Below, piece after piece: positions 16,915-25,515 of a stretch of DNA of 64,000 nucleotides. The DNA lies in NCBI GenBank assembly GCA_000436035.1, contig FR893235.1, positions 1 through 64,000 on the forward strand, written 5' to 3'. The notes under the pieces are model-generated. The model worked only from the letters and a program-made list of their open reading frames with translations, was not told where the DNA came from and did no database searches. This DNA is from Prevotella sp. CAG:732. GTDB taxonomy: Bacteria; Bacteroidota; Bacteroidia; Bacteroidales; Bacteroidaceae. The position numbers and the translations under genes were made by a program. Positions within the stretch are counted from its first letter, which is position 1. Every line of letters starts with the position of its first letter.

Positions 16915-19900
16915 TTATTCGCCTGCGCCGCTAGGCATCTGACCGCCACGTCCACGATACAAGGTGTAGAGGTGGTTGAGCTGCTCTTCGTACTTCTTGG
17001 CAGTCTTCAAATCTACCATGCTTGCTACCTCGCAGATGCTCTGCATGATCATAATCTGACGGATGCAGTCGCTTTGTGCTTGAGAGAAGCGGTTGGCATC
17101 GAGCGACAGGTAGTAGGAGAGATACTGGCTGGCATTCTTCCAGGTTGCACTCACATACTCCTTAGCCTTTGCCATATTGCCTGCCATCGCATAGCCACGA
17201 GCCATGTCGAGACCGCCACTCATATAGTTGACGGTGACATTGTATGCTGGAATCTCCACGTAAGCCTTGTTCAAGATGTTGAGAGCCTTCTTCTTCTTGT
17301 TCTCGGCAATCAACTGGAGGGCTGTCTGAGCCAACAAGCGGCGGTGGGTATAGCACATGCGCATGGTGGTCTCGTCGATGTAGAGTCCCTTCTGCTTCAA
17401 GTTACCAAACTTGAATCGTGTCATGATGTTATGATATGCCTTCTCCGTATCGAAGTTCTTGGCACCAGGTTTGTTGGTGGTGAATGGAGTGATACGGTTG
17501 GCAAGACCTTCCTGTACGAAGTTGTCACCCAAGTTCATGTAGTTGTCTTCACCTACGGTCAAGGCTACATAGAGAGGGCGAGTCCAGTTGCACTGTGCCA
17601 ACATCTCCAGCATCATCAAGTCGCCCTTGTAGAGCGCACTCTTGCCCTTCAGTGAGATGACCATCTTGTCTGGGATGGTATCAGAAGCCATCATCATGCC
17701 GCTCTTCTTCACAGCCTCCTTGTCGATGGTGAGGTAGAGGGTGTCGGTAGGGATGACGTGCATGTCTGGGTTCTTGCTGCGTACCCAGTACTTCAAGACG
17801 TTCTTCAACTCGAATGGCTCATCGCCAAACTGCTTCTTGGCAGCCTCTGGGTTCTCCTTGTAGAAGTCGAGAATCTGCTGCTTGGCCTCAGGCTCCACGG
17901 ATACGTACTCATTGGTACCTGAGCAGAAGTCGAGACGTGGCCAAGAGATTGGCACAGATGGAGAGTCGTAAGCAGGACGCTTCATCTGGTCGATGTACCA
18001 GTCGGTCTGGAGGTAGCTCAAGTTGCAGACACGGTCGTTGGTTCCTACGCCTTCCACCTCCTGGTTGTACCAGAGTGGGAAGGTATCGTTATCACCATTG
18101 GTGAAGATGATAGGATTGCCCTTCTCCTGGAGTGACATCAGATAGTTCTGACCGAAGTCACGGCAAGTGTAACGGTCTGAGCGATCGTGGTCGTCCCATG
18201 TCTGAGATACCATCTGGATAGGAACCAAGAGGGCGAGAACAGCCACGATGGCTGCTACGGCTGTGCCGCTTACCTTCAACTTCTTCTTCAAGAGGTCGAG
18301 GATGGCGAGAACGCCGAGACCGCACCAGATAGCGTATGCGTAGAATGAACCGGCGTAAGCATAGTCACGCTCACGTGGCTGCATTGGAGTCTGGTTCAAG
18401 TAGATGACGATGGCAAGACCAGTCATGAAGAACAGGAAGAACACTACCCAGAACTGCTGGATGCCGATAGGGAAGATGACCTCTTCCTCCTTGCCATTCT
18501 TGACTACTTTGCGCTTGCGAGTGTACCAAGCCTGCCAGAAGAGACCGATGAGGCCGAGAATCAAAGGCATGCAGTAGAACACGTTGTGTCCCTTGTTCTC
18601 CTTCAAGTCGTCAGGCAACTTGCTCTGGTCGCCATACATCGCATCATCAATGAATGAGAAACCAGTGATCCAGTTACCATGCTCTGGCTCGCCATTGCCC
18701 TGGATGTCGTTCTGGCGACCAGCAAAGTTCCACATGAAGTAACGCCAGTACATGAAGTTACACTGATAGGAGAGGAAGAAGCGGAGGTTGTCGATCTGTG
18801 AAGGAACCTTCACCATGATGTTCTCACCGCAACGGTCGTAAGGTACCTCGGTACCATCCACGCCGCCCATCCAGTCCTCGTAAGCCTGTGCGTGAGCAGA
18901 GCTATACATACGAGGGAACAACATATTCTGTGCGTACTTGTACTTATTCTTGTGGCTCACTACGAAGTAAGAGTCTTTCTCGTCCTTCGAAGCCTTCTCC
19001 TTGCGCTGATATACAGGAGCGCCTTCCTCCATCACTGGCTTGCACATGTTGCCATCTACTTCGAGGGCAACCTGTGAGGTGTATGCCTGTCCGTAGGCGA
19101 GAGGACGGTCGCCATACTGGTCACGGCTCAAGTAACTGCCAAGGGTGAAGATGTCCTCAGGAGAGTTCTGGTCCATCGGAGGGTTGGCAGAAGAGCGGAT
19201 AACGATGAGGGCGTAGCTGGAGTAACCGATCATCAACATCAACATGCAGAGCAACGCTGTGTTCTTGATACGTGCTGAGATGAGAGGCAAGAGCTGTGTC
19301 TTCTTCTTGACGATGCCGGTGGTCTCGTCGGTGCCAGCCACCACTTCCTGCTTGCGCTTGTAGTTGAGCACAAACCAGAGGATAGCCATCACGATGATGC
19401 CACAGATGACGGCGCTCCAACCATATCCATAGAATGGGATGCCGAGCATACCGAAGCCAAGGATGAAGGCGATGTTCTGTCGCTTCACGTTCTTGTCGCA
19501 GGCATTGAAGGTCTCGTAGATACCCCAGATGACACTTGCCACAAGGCAGATGATATAGACAATCTCACCTGTGTTGAAAGGACAGCCGAGCACGTTGACG
19601 AAGAACAACTCAAACCATCCGCCCACGGTGATGATGCCTGGTACCACACCATACAATACGGCAAAGACTACGAGGAAGGACACGATGAGTGCAATCAAGG
19701 AACCCTTGAGGTTGGCCTCTGGCACCTTCTTATAGTAATATACCAATACGATGGCAGGGATGCAAAGCAAGTTGAGCAAGTGGACACCGATACTCAAACC
19801 AGTCATATAGGCGATGAGCACGAGCCATCGGTCGCTATGAGGTTCGTCGGCGTGGTCTTCCCACTTCAGTATCAGCCAGAAAACGACTGCTGTGAAGGCA

Positions 19901-20352
19901 GACGAGAAGGCATATACCTCACCCTCCACGGCAGAGAACCAGAAGGTATCGCTCCATGTGTAGATGAGTGCGCCCACCATACCAGATGCCTCGATGGCTA
20001 TCATCTTGGCGGTGGTCATCTCTTTCCAGTCGCTGATGATGAGCTTGCGAGCCAAATGAGTGATGGTCCAGAAGAGGAACATGATGCAGACGGCACTGAG
20101 TAGTGCGCTCATCGTGTTCACCATCTTAGCCACCTGTGTGGCGTCGCTAGCGAAATGGGTGAAGAAATTGCCCAAAAGCATGAAGAATGGTGCCCCAGGT
20201 GGGTGACCGATCTCTTGCTTGTAAGCGGTCGTAATAAACTCAGGACAGTCCCAGAAACTGGCTGTCGGCTCAATTGTGGAGCAGTAGGTGAAGGCAGCGA
20301 TGATAAATGCTACCCAACCGAAGATGTTGTCCACTAATTTGTACTGTTTCAT
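16915..20352 (-). CDS. DUF2723 (TMEM260-like) polytopic membrane protein, putative glycosyltransferase
   Basis: A 1,145-residue protein with about a dozen predicted membrane segments in the N-terminal 700 residues and a long soluble C-terminal part with helical repeat character. The N-terminal TIEPTASFWDCPEFITTAYK, then HPPGAPFFMLLGNFF, is the DUF2723 signature, carrying the acidic residue typical of GT-C glycosyltransferases. Human TMEM260 of this family is a protein O-mannosyltransferase, so a role in protein O-glycosylation or another lipid-linked sugar transfer is possible; this is inference from a distant relative. It is monocistronic, with its own promoter and terminator, and has a long leader holding a 22-bp repeat array. 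Confidence 0.82.
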   Translation of the reverse strand: MKQYKLVDNIFGWVAFIIAAFTYCSTIEPTASFWDCPEFITTAYKQEIGHPPGAPFFMLLGNFFTHFASDATQVAKMVNTMSALLSAVCIMFLFWTITHLARKLIISDWKEMTTAKMIAIEASGMVGALIYTWSDTFWFSAVEGEVYAFSSAFTAVVFWLILKWEDHADEPHSDRWLVLIAYMTGLSIGVHLLNLLCIPAIVLVYYYKKVPEANLKGSLIALIVSFLVVFAVLYGVVPGIITVGGWFELFFVNVLGCPFNTGEIVYIICLVASVIWGIYETFNACDKNVKRQNIAFILGFGMLGIPFYGYGWSAVICGIIVMAILWFVLNYKRKQEVVAGTDETTGIVKKKTQLLPLISARIKNTALLCMLMLMIGYSSYALIVIRSSANPPMDQNSPEDIFTLGSYLSRDQYGDRPLAYGQAYTSQVALEVDGNMCKPVMEEGAPVYQRKEKASKDEKDSYFVVSHKNKYKYAQNMLFPRMYSSAHAQAYEDWMGGVDGTEVPYDRCGENIMVKVPSQIDNLRFFLSYQCNFMYWRYFMWNFAGRQNDIQGNGEPEHGNWITGFSFIDDAMYGDQSKLPDDLKENKGHNVFYCMPLILGLIGLFWQAWYTRKRKVVKNGKEEEVIFPIGIQQFWVVFFLFFMTGLAIVIYLNQTPMQPRERDYAYAGSFYAYAIWCGLGVLAILDLLKKKLKVSGTAVAAIVAVLALLVPIQMVSQTWDDHDRSDRYTCRDFGQNYLMSLQEKGNPIIFTNGDNDTFPLWYNQEVEGVGTNDRVCNLSYLQTDWYIDQMKRPAYDSPSVPISWPRLDFCSGTNEYVSVEPEAKQQILDFYKENPEAAKKQFGDEPFELKNVLKYWVRSKNPDMHVIPTDTLYLTIDKEAVKKSGMMMASDTIPDKMVISLKGKSALYKGDLMMLEMLAQCNWTRPLYVALTVGEDNYMNLGDNFVQEGLANRITPFTTNKPGAKNFDTEKAYHNIMTRFKFGNLKQKGLYIDETTMRMCYTHRRLLAQTALQLIAENKKKKALNILNKAYVEIPAYNVTVNYMSGGLDMARGYAMAGNMAKAKEYVSATWKNASQYLSYYLSLDANRFSQAQSDCIRQIMIMQSICEVASMVDLKTAKKYEEQLNHLYTLYRGRGGQMPSGAGE

Positions 20353-20388
20353 TATTGCTTATAAACTTTAATATGATATACTTTTTAG

Positions 20389-20476
20389 TCCCTAGCCATA
20401 GACGTTCAATTCCCTAGCCATGGGCACTGAATTCCCAAGCCAAGGGCATCCAATTCCCAAGCCAAGGGCAATGATT
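20389..20476. repeat. Four tandem 22-bp repeats (array C)
   Basis: Four contiguous 22-bp units begin TCCCTAGCCA or TCCCAAGCCA and end near CAAT or GAAT. The period is the same as in the arrays at 10681 and 39487, but the sequence differs. A further inverted repeat, TGCCCaaagggtGGGCA, follows directly. The array starts 37 bp before the DUF2723 start codon, inside its probable mRNA leader. Confidence 0.85.
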
Positions 20477-20567
20477 GCCCAAAGGGTGGGCATTTGGGCT
20501 ACCTAGTCAAGCGGTTTTTCTCGTCTGTCTAAGCATTCCGATGCTCCTTTCTAGGCATACAACGGTG

Positions 20568-20575
20568 CAAAGTTA
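20568..20575 (-). promoter_or_regulatory. -7 promoter element for the DUF2723 gene
   Basis: The minus strand reads TAACTTTG, a TAnnTTTG match. Transcription would start near 20561, leaving a leader of about 210 bases. I see no clear TTTG -33 element. Confidence 0.5.
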
Positions 20576-20646
20576 CTAAAAAGAAAAGAAATAAGAGTTT
20601 TTGGCGTTTGTTTTTTAGGTTATATTATATATTTACACACAGAAAT

Positions 20647-20687
20647 ATAGCCATTCGGCTGTCTTGCAGTGACAGTGGAATGGCTAT
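20647..20687 (-). terminator. Hairpin after gltS
   Basis: Arms ATAGCCATTC and GAATGGCTAT with an inner CTGTC/GACAG stem, 49 bp past the end of gltS. Only a loose T-rich tract follows on the minus strand. Confidence 0.6.
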
Positions 20688-20735
20688 ACGTTTTATATTT
20701 GATTTAGGGATGCTTTGTGTTTGCATCTCTTGTGA

Positions 20736-21983
20736 TTATCCTATCCAGTTGAGGAAGGTGGTGATGATGCCCGTGTTGATGAGATCGACAAACATGGCTC
20801 CGATGATAGGAACGATGAGGAATGGCTTCACCGTGTAGTGGTACTTGTAGCAGACGGCGCTCATGTTAGCCATCGCATTAGGCGTTGCACCGAGACCGAA
20901 TCCGCAGATACCTGCCACTAGTACGGCTGCATCGTAATCGCTTCCCAAGAGACGGAAGGCGAGGAAGTAGGTGAGCAGCATCATCATGATGACTTGGCAT
21001 ACCAGGATGCTGATGAGTGGGAGGGCAAGGCTAGATAGTTCCCAAAGTTTGAGCGAAATCATCGCCATGCCGAGGAATACGGAGAGCGAGATGTTGCCCA
21101 CGCTGACAATCTTTTCCATCTCCAACTTCTTGCGCCAGGGTGTCATCTCTATCAGATTGCGTACGACGGCTGCCACGATGAGGGCACCGAAGTAGGTAGG
21201 GAAGGTGATGCCCGTGCTCTGGAGCAACTTGCTCATCACCGTGCCTAAAGCCATAACTACCAAGAGGGTGTAGCTGGCATTGGCATAGTGCTGGAATTCT
21301 ATCTCGTGGCTACTGAGATGCTTCTCACGACCGGCAGGCGACTGCTCGTCACTCTCGATACCAGCCATGGCAGGGTCTATCTCATAGTCTTTGACAATCT
21401 CGTGCTCGTAGGTGAGTTTGGTGCGAATCAACTTCTCCGCGATAGGTCCACCGATCACCGAGCCTGCTATCAGACCGAAGGTAGCCGCCGCCATGGAGAC
21501 GGTGCCTGCGCCCTGTAGTCCGAGGTGTTCCAATACCGATGCAAATCCGCCTGCCGTACCATGACCGCCAGCCATGGAGATGGATCCAGCCGCCATACCG
21601 ATAAGTGGACTGACATCCAGTAATTTAGTGATGATGAGTGGCATTGCATTTTGCAATACAATGATGCCCACCAAGAGACAAAGCATCAGGACGAGTGTCT
21701 TGCCGCCTTGTCGCAATACCTTCAGGTTGGACTGGAAGCCCACGGAGGTGAAGAAGGCGAGCATGAAGACATCCTTCAATGTGCCGTCGAAGGTGAGTTC
21801 GATGTGGAAAACCTTGTAGAGGATGAGGGTGGCAATGGAGAAGACGAGCCCTCCCGATACAGGCGATGGAATACAAAACTTCTGTAGCCATTTGATGTTA
21901 CGTGTCATCAACATACCCAAGAGCAGTGCCAGGGCGCCGATGCCGGTTGACTGCAACATATCTAATGAAATCGTCTGTATCAT
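20736..21983 (-). CDS. gltS: Sodium/glutamate symporter GltS
   Basis: A 415-residue polytopic inner-membrane protein with the GltS features: N-terminal CIPSPVSGGLVFS, re-entrant loop motifs such as SMAGGHGTAGGFASVLE in the first half, and a matching internal-repeat segment GICGFGLGATPNAMANM in the second. GltS carries glutamate into the cell with Na+. The length matches the family. It follows znuC by 101 bp on the same strand, where a metal permease gene would be expected. A glutamate role fits the family well. Confidence 0.92.
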   Translation of the reverse strand: MIQTISLDMLQSTGIGALALLLGMLMTRNIKWLQKFCIPSPVSGGLVFSIATLILYKVFHIELTFDGTLKDVFMLAFFTSVGFQSNLKVLRQGGKTLVLMLCLLVGIIVLQNAMPLIITKLLDVSPLIGMAAGSISMAGGHGTAGGFASVLEHLGLQGAGTVSMAAATFGLIAGSVIGGPIAEKLIRTKLTYEHEIVKDYEIDPAMAGIESDEQSPAGREKHLSSHEIEFQHYANASYTLLVVMALGTVMSKLLQSTGITFPTYFGALIVAAVVRNLIEMTPWRKKLEMEKIVSVGNISLSVFLGMAMISLKLWELSSLALPLISILVCQVIMMMLLTYFLAFRLLGSDYDAAVLVAGICGFGLGATPNAMANMSAVCYKYHYTVKPFLIVPIIGAMFVDLINTGIITTFLNWIG

Positions 21984-22084
21984 ATTTTATCCTTTCTCGT
22001 TTGATTTTGGAAGTATTTCTCCCTTTCTCGTTGGCAAATCCTTCTATCCTTCAATTTCTATCTTTGTCATTTTCTGTTTTCCTT

Positions 22085-22852
22085 CTATACTTTCAGGAAG
22101 TGTTCTTCGAGTTTCTCCCTCGGCATATCGGCTGTGTCGTGGTAGTGCAAGTGATGGTTGACGCAGGCGATGTGCTTCACATTGTTGAGCACCTCGGCGA
22201 TGTCGTGGCTCACGATGATGATGGCGCACTCCTTGTTGATTTGCTCCAGCATCTCGTACATCTGCTTTTGGAATCGGCGGTCGATGTAGGTGTTAGGCTC
22301 ATCGAGTATCACGACATCGGGCTTGGCGACGATGGAACGGGCGAGGAGCACTCGCTGCAACTGTCCTCCGCTCAAGGCTCCGATATGTCGGTCCTTGAGG
22401 TCGGTGAGCTGCATACGCTCCAGTGTGTCAAGCACTTGCTGGTGTTGTGCCTTCGTATATCGGGCAAAGAGTTTCTTGCTCTTGCTCAAACCAGAGAGCA
22501 CGACCTCATAGACGGAAATAGGAAATTGCTTGTCGAGGGCATTGTATTGAGGGAGGTATCCCATGGAAATCTCCTTTACCTCCTTCAGATGCTTGTCCTC
22601 ATTTGTCTCTCCCTTTTCTTCCTTGTCCTGACGAGTCTCTCCCTTGCTTTTCTCCTCCTTGAAGAATCGAATGGTTCCGCTCGTCGGCTTCATCAGTCCG
22701 AGGATGAGACGGATGAGCGTAGTCTTGCCACCACCGTTAGGTCCGATGATGCCTAGGTAGTCATCGCTCGTCACGGTGAGGTTGATGTCGCTGAGTACTT
22801 CCTTCCCCTCGTAACCAGCGTGGAGATGTTCTATTTTGATGATTGTTGACAT
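22085..22852 (-). CDS. znuC: Metal (zinc-type) ABC transporter ATP-binding protein
   Basis: A 255-residue ABC ATPase with Walker A GPNGGGKTT (Lys43), Q-loop at LPQY, signature LSGGQ (160-164), Walker B VVILDEP (180-186) and switch His216. It matches the Mn/Zn uptake subfamily. Between residues 66 and 95 there is a low-complexity charged insert rich in Lys, Glu and Asp that is absent from typical ZnuC. The C-terminus has the histidine-rich NHHLHYHD, possibly a metal-sensing or metal-binding tail. It follows the substrate-binding protein gene by 31 bp. No permease gene is nearby. Confidence 0.85.
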   Translation of the reverse strand: MSTIIKIEHLHAGYEGKEVLSDINLTVTSDDYLGIIGPNGGGKTTLIRLILGLMKPTSGTIRFFKEEKSKGETRQDKEEKGETNEDKHLKEVKEISMGYLPQYNALDKQFPISVYEVVLSGLSKSKKLFARYTKAQHQQVLDTLERMQLTDLKDRHIGALSGGQLQRVLLARSIVAKPDVVILDEPNTYIDRRFQKQMYEMLEQINKECAIIIVSHDIAEVLNNVKHIACVNHHLHYHDTADMPREKLEEHFLKV

Positions 22853-22867
22853 AAGCGATTCTTTTAA

Positions 22868-22927
22868 TTTCTTATGGAATGTTTTACTTCCTTATGGAAT
22901 GGTGTATTTCCTTGCAGAATGATTTCA
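22868..22927. repeat. Three tandem 20-bp repeats across the znuA stop codon
   Basis: Three units with the core TTCCTTATGGAATG at a 20-bp period. The stop codon of znuA (22884-22886) lies at the end of the first unit, so the last residues of ZnuA are encoded by repeat copies. The third unit is the most diverged. Confidence 0.7.
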
Positions 22928-23921
22928 TTTCTATGTCATAGCTCTCGGCAAATTTCTTGGCGATGGAGACCATCTCTGTAGCCCAATCATAAGCCAACGG
23001 GTTGATCTCGATGGCATGCGAGCCTGTGGCATCTATGAAAGTCTGGGTGTTGCGATTGGCAAACTCTTTCTGGATGAATACCGTCTTGATTTGGTCTTGC
23101 TTGGCTCGATTGATGAGAGCCTGAAGCTGTGCGATGCTCGGCTCCCTTCCTTCCTCCTCGATGGGGAGTTGCTCGAATCCATGGTCCTTGGCGAAGTAGG
23201 TGAGGGCAGGATGGTAGATGACGAATGGGAATCTTGTTTCCTTCTTCTGGGTGAGTTGCTCCCTTGCTTCCTTCGCCTTTCGGAAATAAGGAGTCATCTC
23301 TTGTTCCACCTTTGAAATAACTATTCCTTTGAATCGTTGGCATCTTTTGGTGAAGTAAGCACTGTCCTTTGGCATCCACTCGCATAGGGCTTGACAGATG
23401 TTGTCGGCAATGATGCTGGCACTCTGACAACTCATCCATGTATGTGGGTCGATGATGCCACCGGCAGTCTTGGCAGGAGTGATGCCCTTGGAGGTGTCGA
23501 TGACCTTCATGTCGGGAGCGTTGTCGGTAAGCTTCTTCATCCAAGTTTCCTCGAAGCCGATGCGTCCCACCTTGAAGTAGAGGGTGCTGTTGGAGAGTTT
23601 TACCATCTGCTGTGGTGTTGGCTCGTAGGTCTCCGGGTTGCTTCCGGCAGGCACCATCACGTTGACGCTTACCTTGTCGCCAGCAATCTGTTCCACGAAG
23701 TAGCGGAATGGTTCGATGGTGACGCTCACGGTAGGTTTATCGCTTGTCGTCTCCTTCTTGCTGCCTTTGCAACTCGTCAGTGCAAAAGCGAGAAGAAGAC
23801 AACAGAAAAAACAGCAAGCCGAGATAGGGCTTCGGTCAGAAGTCGTCTTTCTTTTGGATAAGTGTAATGTGTTGGCAGCTTCTGCCGCCTTATATATAAT
23901 AAGGTGTAAATGTCGTCTCAT
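22884..23921 (-). CDS. znuA: Zinc-type ABC transporter substrate-binding lipoprotein
   Basis: A 345-residue cluster A-I metal-binding protein. A hydrophobic segment ends in the lipobox ALTSC (Cys51). The family features are SVTIEPFRYFVEQI, ETYEPTPQQM, DPHTWMS (metal-ligand His) and IYHPALTYFAKDHG (second ligand His). Where many ZnuA/PsaA proteins have DPHTYEPTP, this one has NPETYEPTP, so Glu replaces the first ligand His. I have the impression this is common in Bacteroidota. The N-terminal region before the hydrophobic segment is unusually long (about 34 residues), but no other ATG, GTG or TTG start is available. It is probably co-transcribed with znuC. Confidence 0.85.
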   Translation of the reverse strand: MRRHLHLIIYKAAEAANTLHLSKRKTTSDRSPISACCFFCCLLLAFALTSCKGSKKETTSDKPTVSVTIEPFRYFVEQIAGDKVSVNVMVPAGSNPETYEPTPQQMVKLSNSTLYFKVGRIGFEETWMKKLTDNAPDMKVIDTSKGITPAKTAGGIIDPHTWMSCQSASIIADNICQALCEWMPKDSAYFTKRCQRFKGIVISKVEQEMTPYFRKAKEAREQLTQKKETRFPFVIYHPALTYFAKDHGFEQLPIEEEGREPSIAQLQALINRAKQDQIKTVFIQKEFANRNTQTFIDATGSHAIEINPLAYDWATEMVSIAKKFAESYDIEMKSFCKEIHHSIRK

Positions 23922-23956
23922 GATTCTCTATCTAGTTTTATGTTTGAATTTTTCAC

Positions 23957-24412
23957 TTATACGATGAAACTCATCCCATATACGAGAAGCACATATCTCA
24001 ATACTTTCCCGATGGTGATGCTGAGGATGGAAATGGGGACGTTTGCCCTGGTCAATCCTAGTACGATGGTGACGGCACTCCCTAGTAGTGGGAGGAAGGC
24101 GAAGAATCCCATCCATGCGCCCCGTCCTGCCATGAATCGCTCTGCCTTGTCAAGACTTTCCTTCTTCACGTGTAGGTATCGCTCTATCCATTCCATCTTG
24201 CCCAGTCTTCCCACACCATAGTTGAACATCGAACCGAGCACGTTGCCTATGCTGCCATATATCACGAGTGGAAGAGGAGCCAGACCTGCCGCTTGCAATC
24301 CCACCATCACAGCCTCGCTGCTAAAGGGAAAGAAACTGCCTGCGAGAAATGCCGCTACCAGCATTCCCCAATAGCCCCAATCCACCAAGAAACTTATAAT
24401 CCAATCTATCAT
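23957..24412 (-). CDS. YqaA/DedA (SNARE-associated) family membrane protein
   Basis: A 151-residue membrane protein with four to five hydrophobic segments. FLAGSFFPFSSEAVMVG and the later FFAFLPLLGSAVTIVLGLTR match the short YqaA branch of the DedA/VTT superfamily. Members of the superfamily are linked to undecaprenyl-phosphate or phospholipid translocation and membrane homeostasis, but the YqaA branch is poorly characterised. It lies in a tight minus-strand run, 35 bp before znuA and 46 bp after the preceding membrane protein gene. Confidence 0.8.
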   Translation of the reverse strand: MIDWIISFLVDWGYWGMLVAAFLAGSFFPFSSEAVMVGLQAAGLAPLPLVIYGSIGNVLGSMFNYGVGRLGKMEWIERYLHVKKESLDKAERFMAGRGAWMGFFAFLPLLGSAVTIVLGLTRANVPISILSITIGKVLRYVLLVYGMSFIV

Positions 24413-24458
24413 CTCCTTTTCCGTCTCTAATTATCACGCTTTAATTCTTGTCCTTCTT

Positions 24459-25409
24459 CTATTGCAGTAGAATGACGTCTGGTAAGAACAGGTTGAACAA
24501 CAAGATCAGAGCCATTGCTACCAATATGGTGATGAACATGATATTGGTAATCTTACCTTTCGTAAAGGTGCTGAAGTGGGCGATGAGGGGAGCCGTGTTG
24601 ACTATCATGATGCCACCCAACTCCTTGCCGTGCTGAGGCTGAAGGATGATGAATATCAGACTCAGCACATCCATGAGGATGAATGAGTCGTATATCATGC
24701 GGGTGCGAATCTTGTCGGCATAACTCGTATGAAGGAAATGAATGGTGCCGATGATGCCCAGGATGACGAGGAAAATGAGGTTGACGACCTCATGCACAGT
24801 GACTTGGGAATAATCGAACAGTTCCTTGTAGTTGATAAACTCGATGAAATGATTGAGCAAGTCATCCAATGTGTCGGTATATGCGTAATAGCCCGCTGCA
24901 AACCAGTAGGGGGTGATGATACCGAGGATGGAAGCGAAGAAAGTGCGGAGGCTGAAGTTGTTGGAACATGTCAGCATCATCAGCCATAAAAATGGCAGGT
25001 AATAGCCAATCTGAACGAATACCATCGAAGCCAAGCCGATGCAGGTGAAGGCATAGAAGGTCCATCCTGTTGAGGCTCTGTCTTGGTAACCGTTCCATAT
25101 GATGAGGTAGTAGGCGATGATACACATCGTCACGATACAACTTTTGAGTGATGGGTCTGGCAAGAATGCCATGGTGATGAGCATCAAGAAACTGCATGAT
25201 ACCATGCGGCTGTAGGTGCGCATCAAGGAGTTGCGGTTGTTGAGTTCCACCATCAGAAAGGTGGAGATGATGGTGAAGGCAAACTCCACCCAGATGTTAT
25301 ACTGCATAAAACCCACTGCAACCCAAACCAAGGCGGCAAGGGTTGCAGTTACGGGTAATGAGAAGCGGCTAGCCGCTATCTTGTTTTGTATTCTTTTCTT
25401 TCTTAACAC
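24459..25409 (-). CDS. Polytopic membrane protein of unknown function
   Basis: A 316-residue protein with about nine to ten hydrophobic segments and short loops. I do not recognise its family with confidence; it resembles uncharacterised Bacteroidota integral membrane proteins found near purD. The only suitable start is GTG at 25409, since no ATG occurs before the first membrane segments. The basic N-terminus (RKKRIQNK) should face the cytoplasm. It lies between purD (106 bp upstream) and the YqaA-like gene (46 bp downstream). Confidence 0.65.
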   Translation of the reverse strand: MLRKKRIQNKIAASRFSLPVTATLAALVWVAVGFMQYNIWVEFAFTIISTFLMVELNNRNSLMRTYSRMVSCSFLMLITMAFLPDPSLKSCIVTMCIIAYYLIIWNGYQDRASTGWTFYAFTCIGLASMVFVQIGYYLPFLWLMMLTCSNNFSLRTFFASILGIITPYWFAAGYYAYTDTLDDLLNHFIEFINYKELFDYSQVTVHEVVNLIFLVILGIIGTIHFLHTSYADKIRTRMIYDSFILMDVLSLIFIILQPQHGKELGGIMIVNTAPLIAHFSTFTKGKITNIMFITILVAMALILLFNLFLPDVILLQ

Positions 25410-25515
25410 AATAATAAATTATAAATTATAAATGATGAATAATGAATATCACCTTTTGCTGCTCGGATTCGAGCAAGGTTGATTTATCATTTATACATTA
25501 TTATTTATTCTTTGT

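Larger units (their letters stand above)
20353..20735. other. Intergenic region between gltS and the DUF2723 gene, no CDS
   Basis: From left to right it holds a probable 5' leader of about 200 bases for the DUF2723 gene with the tandem array at 20389-20476, a -7 element on the minus strand at 20568-20575, and a hairpin at 20647-20687 that probably terminates gltS. I see no credible coding sequence. Confidence 0.6.

Noticed and set aside
23921..23956. An alternative, later start for znuA
   Set aside because: No in-frame ATG, GTG or TTG lies between 23921 and the lipobox, so the long N-terminal region was kept.
25410..25515. Possible riboswitch or terminator between purD and the membrane protein gene
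   Set aside because: Only an AT-rich stretch with a short CTCG/CGAG hairpin was found, and no conserved riboswitch core could be recognised.
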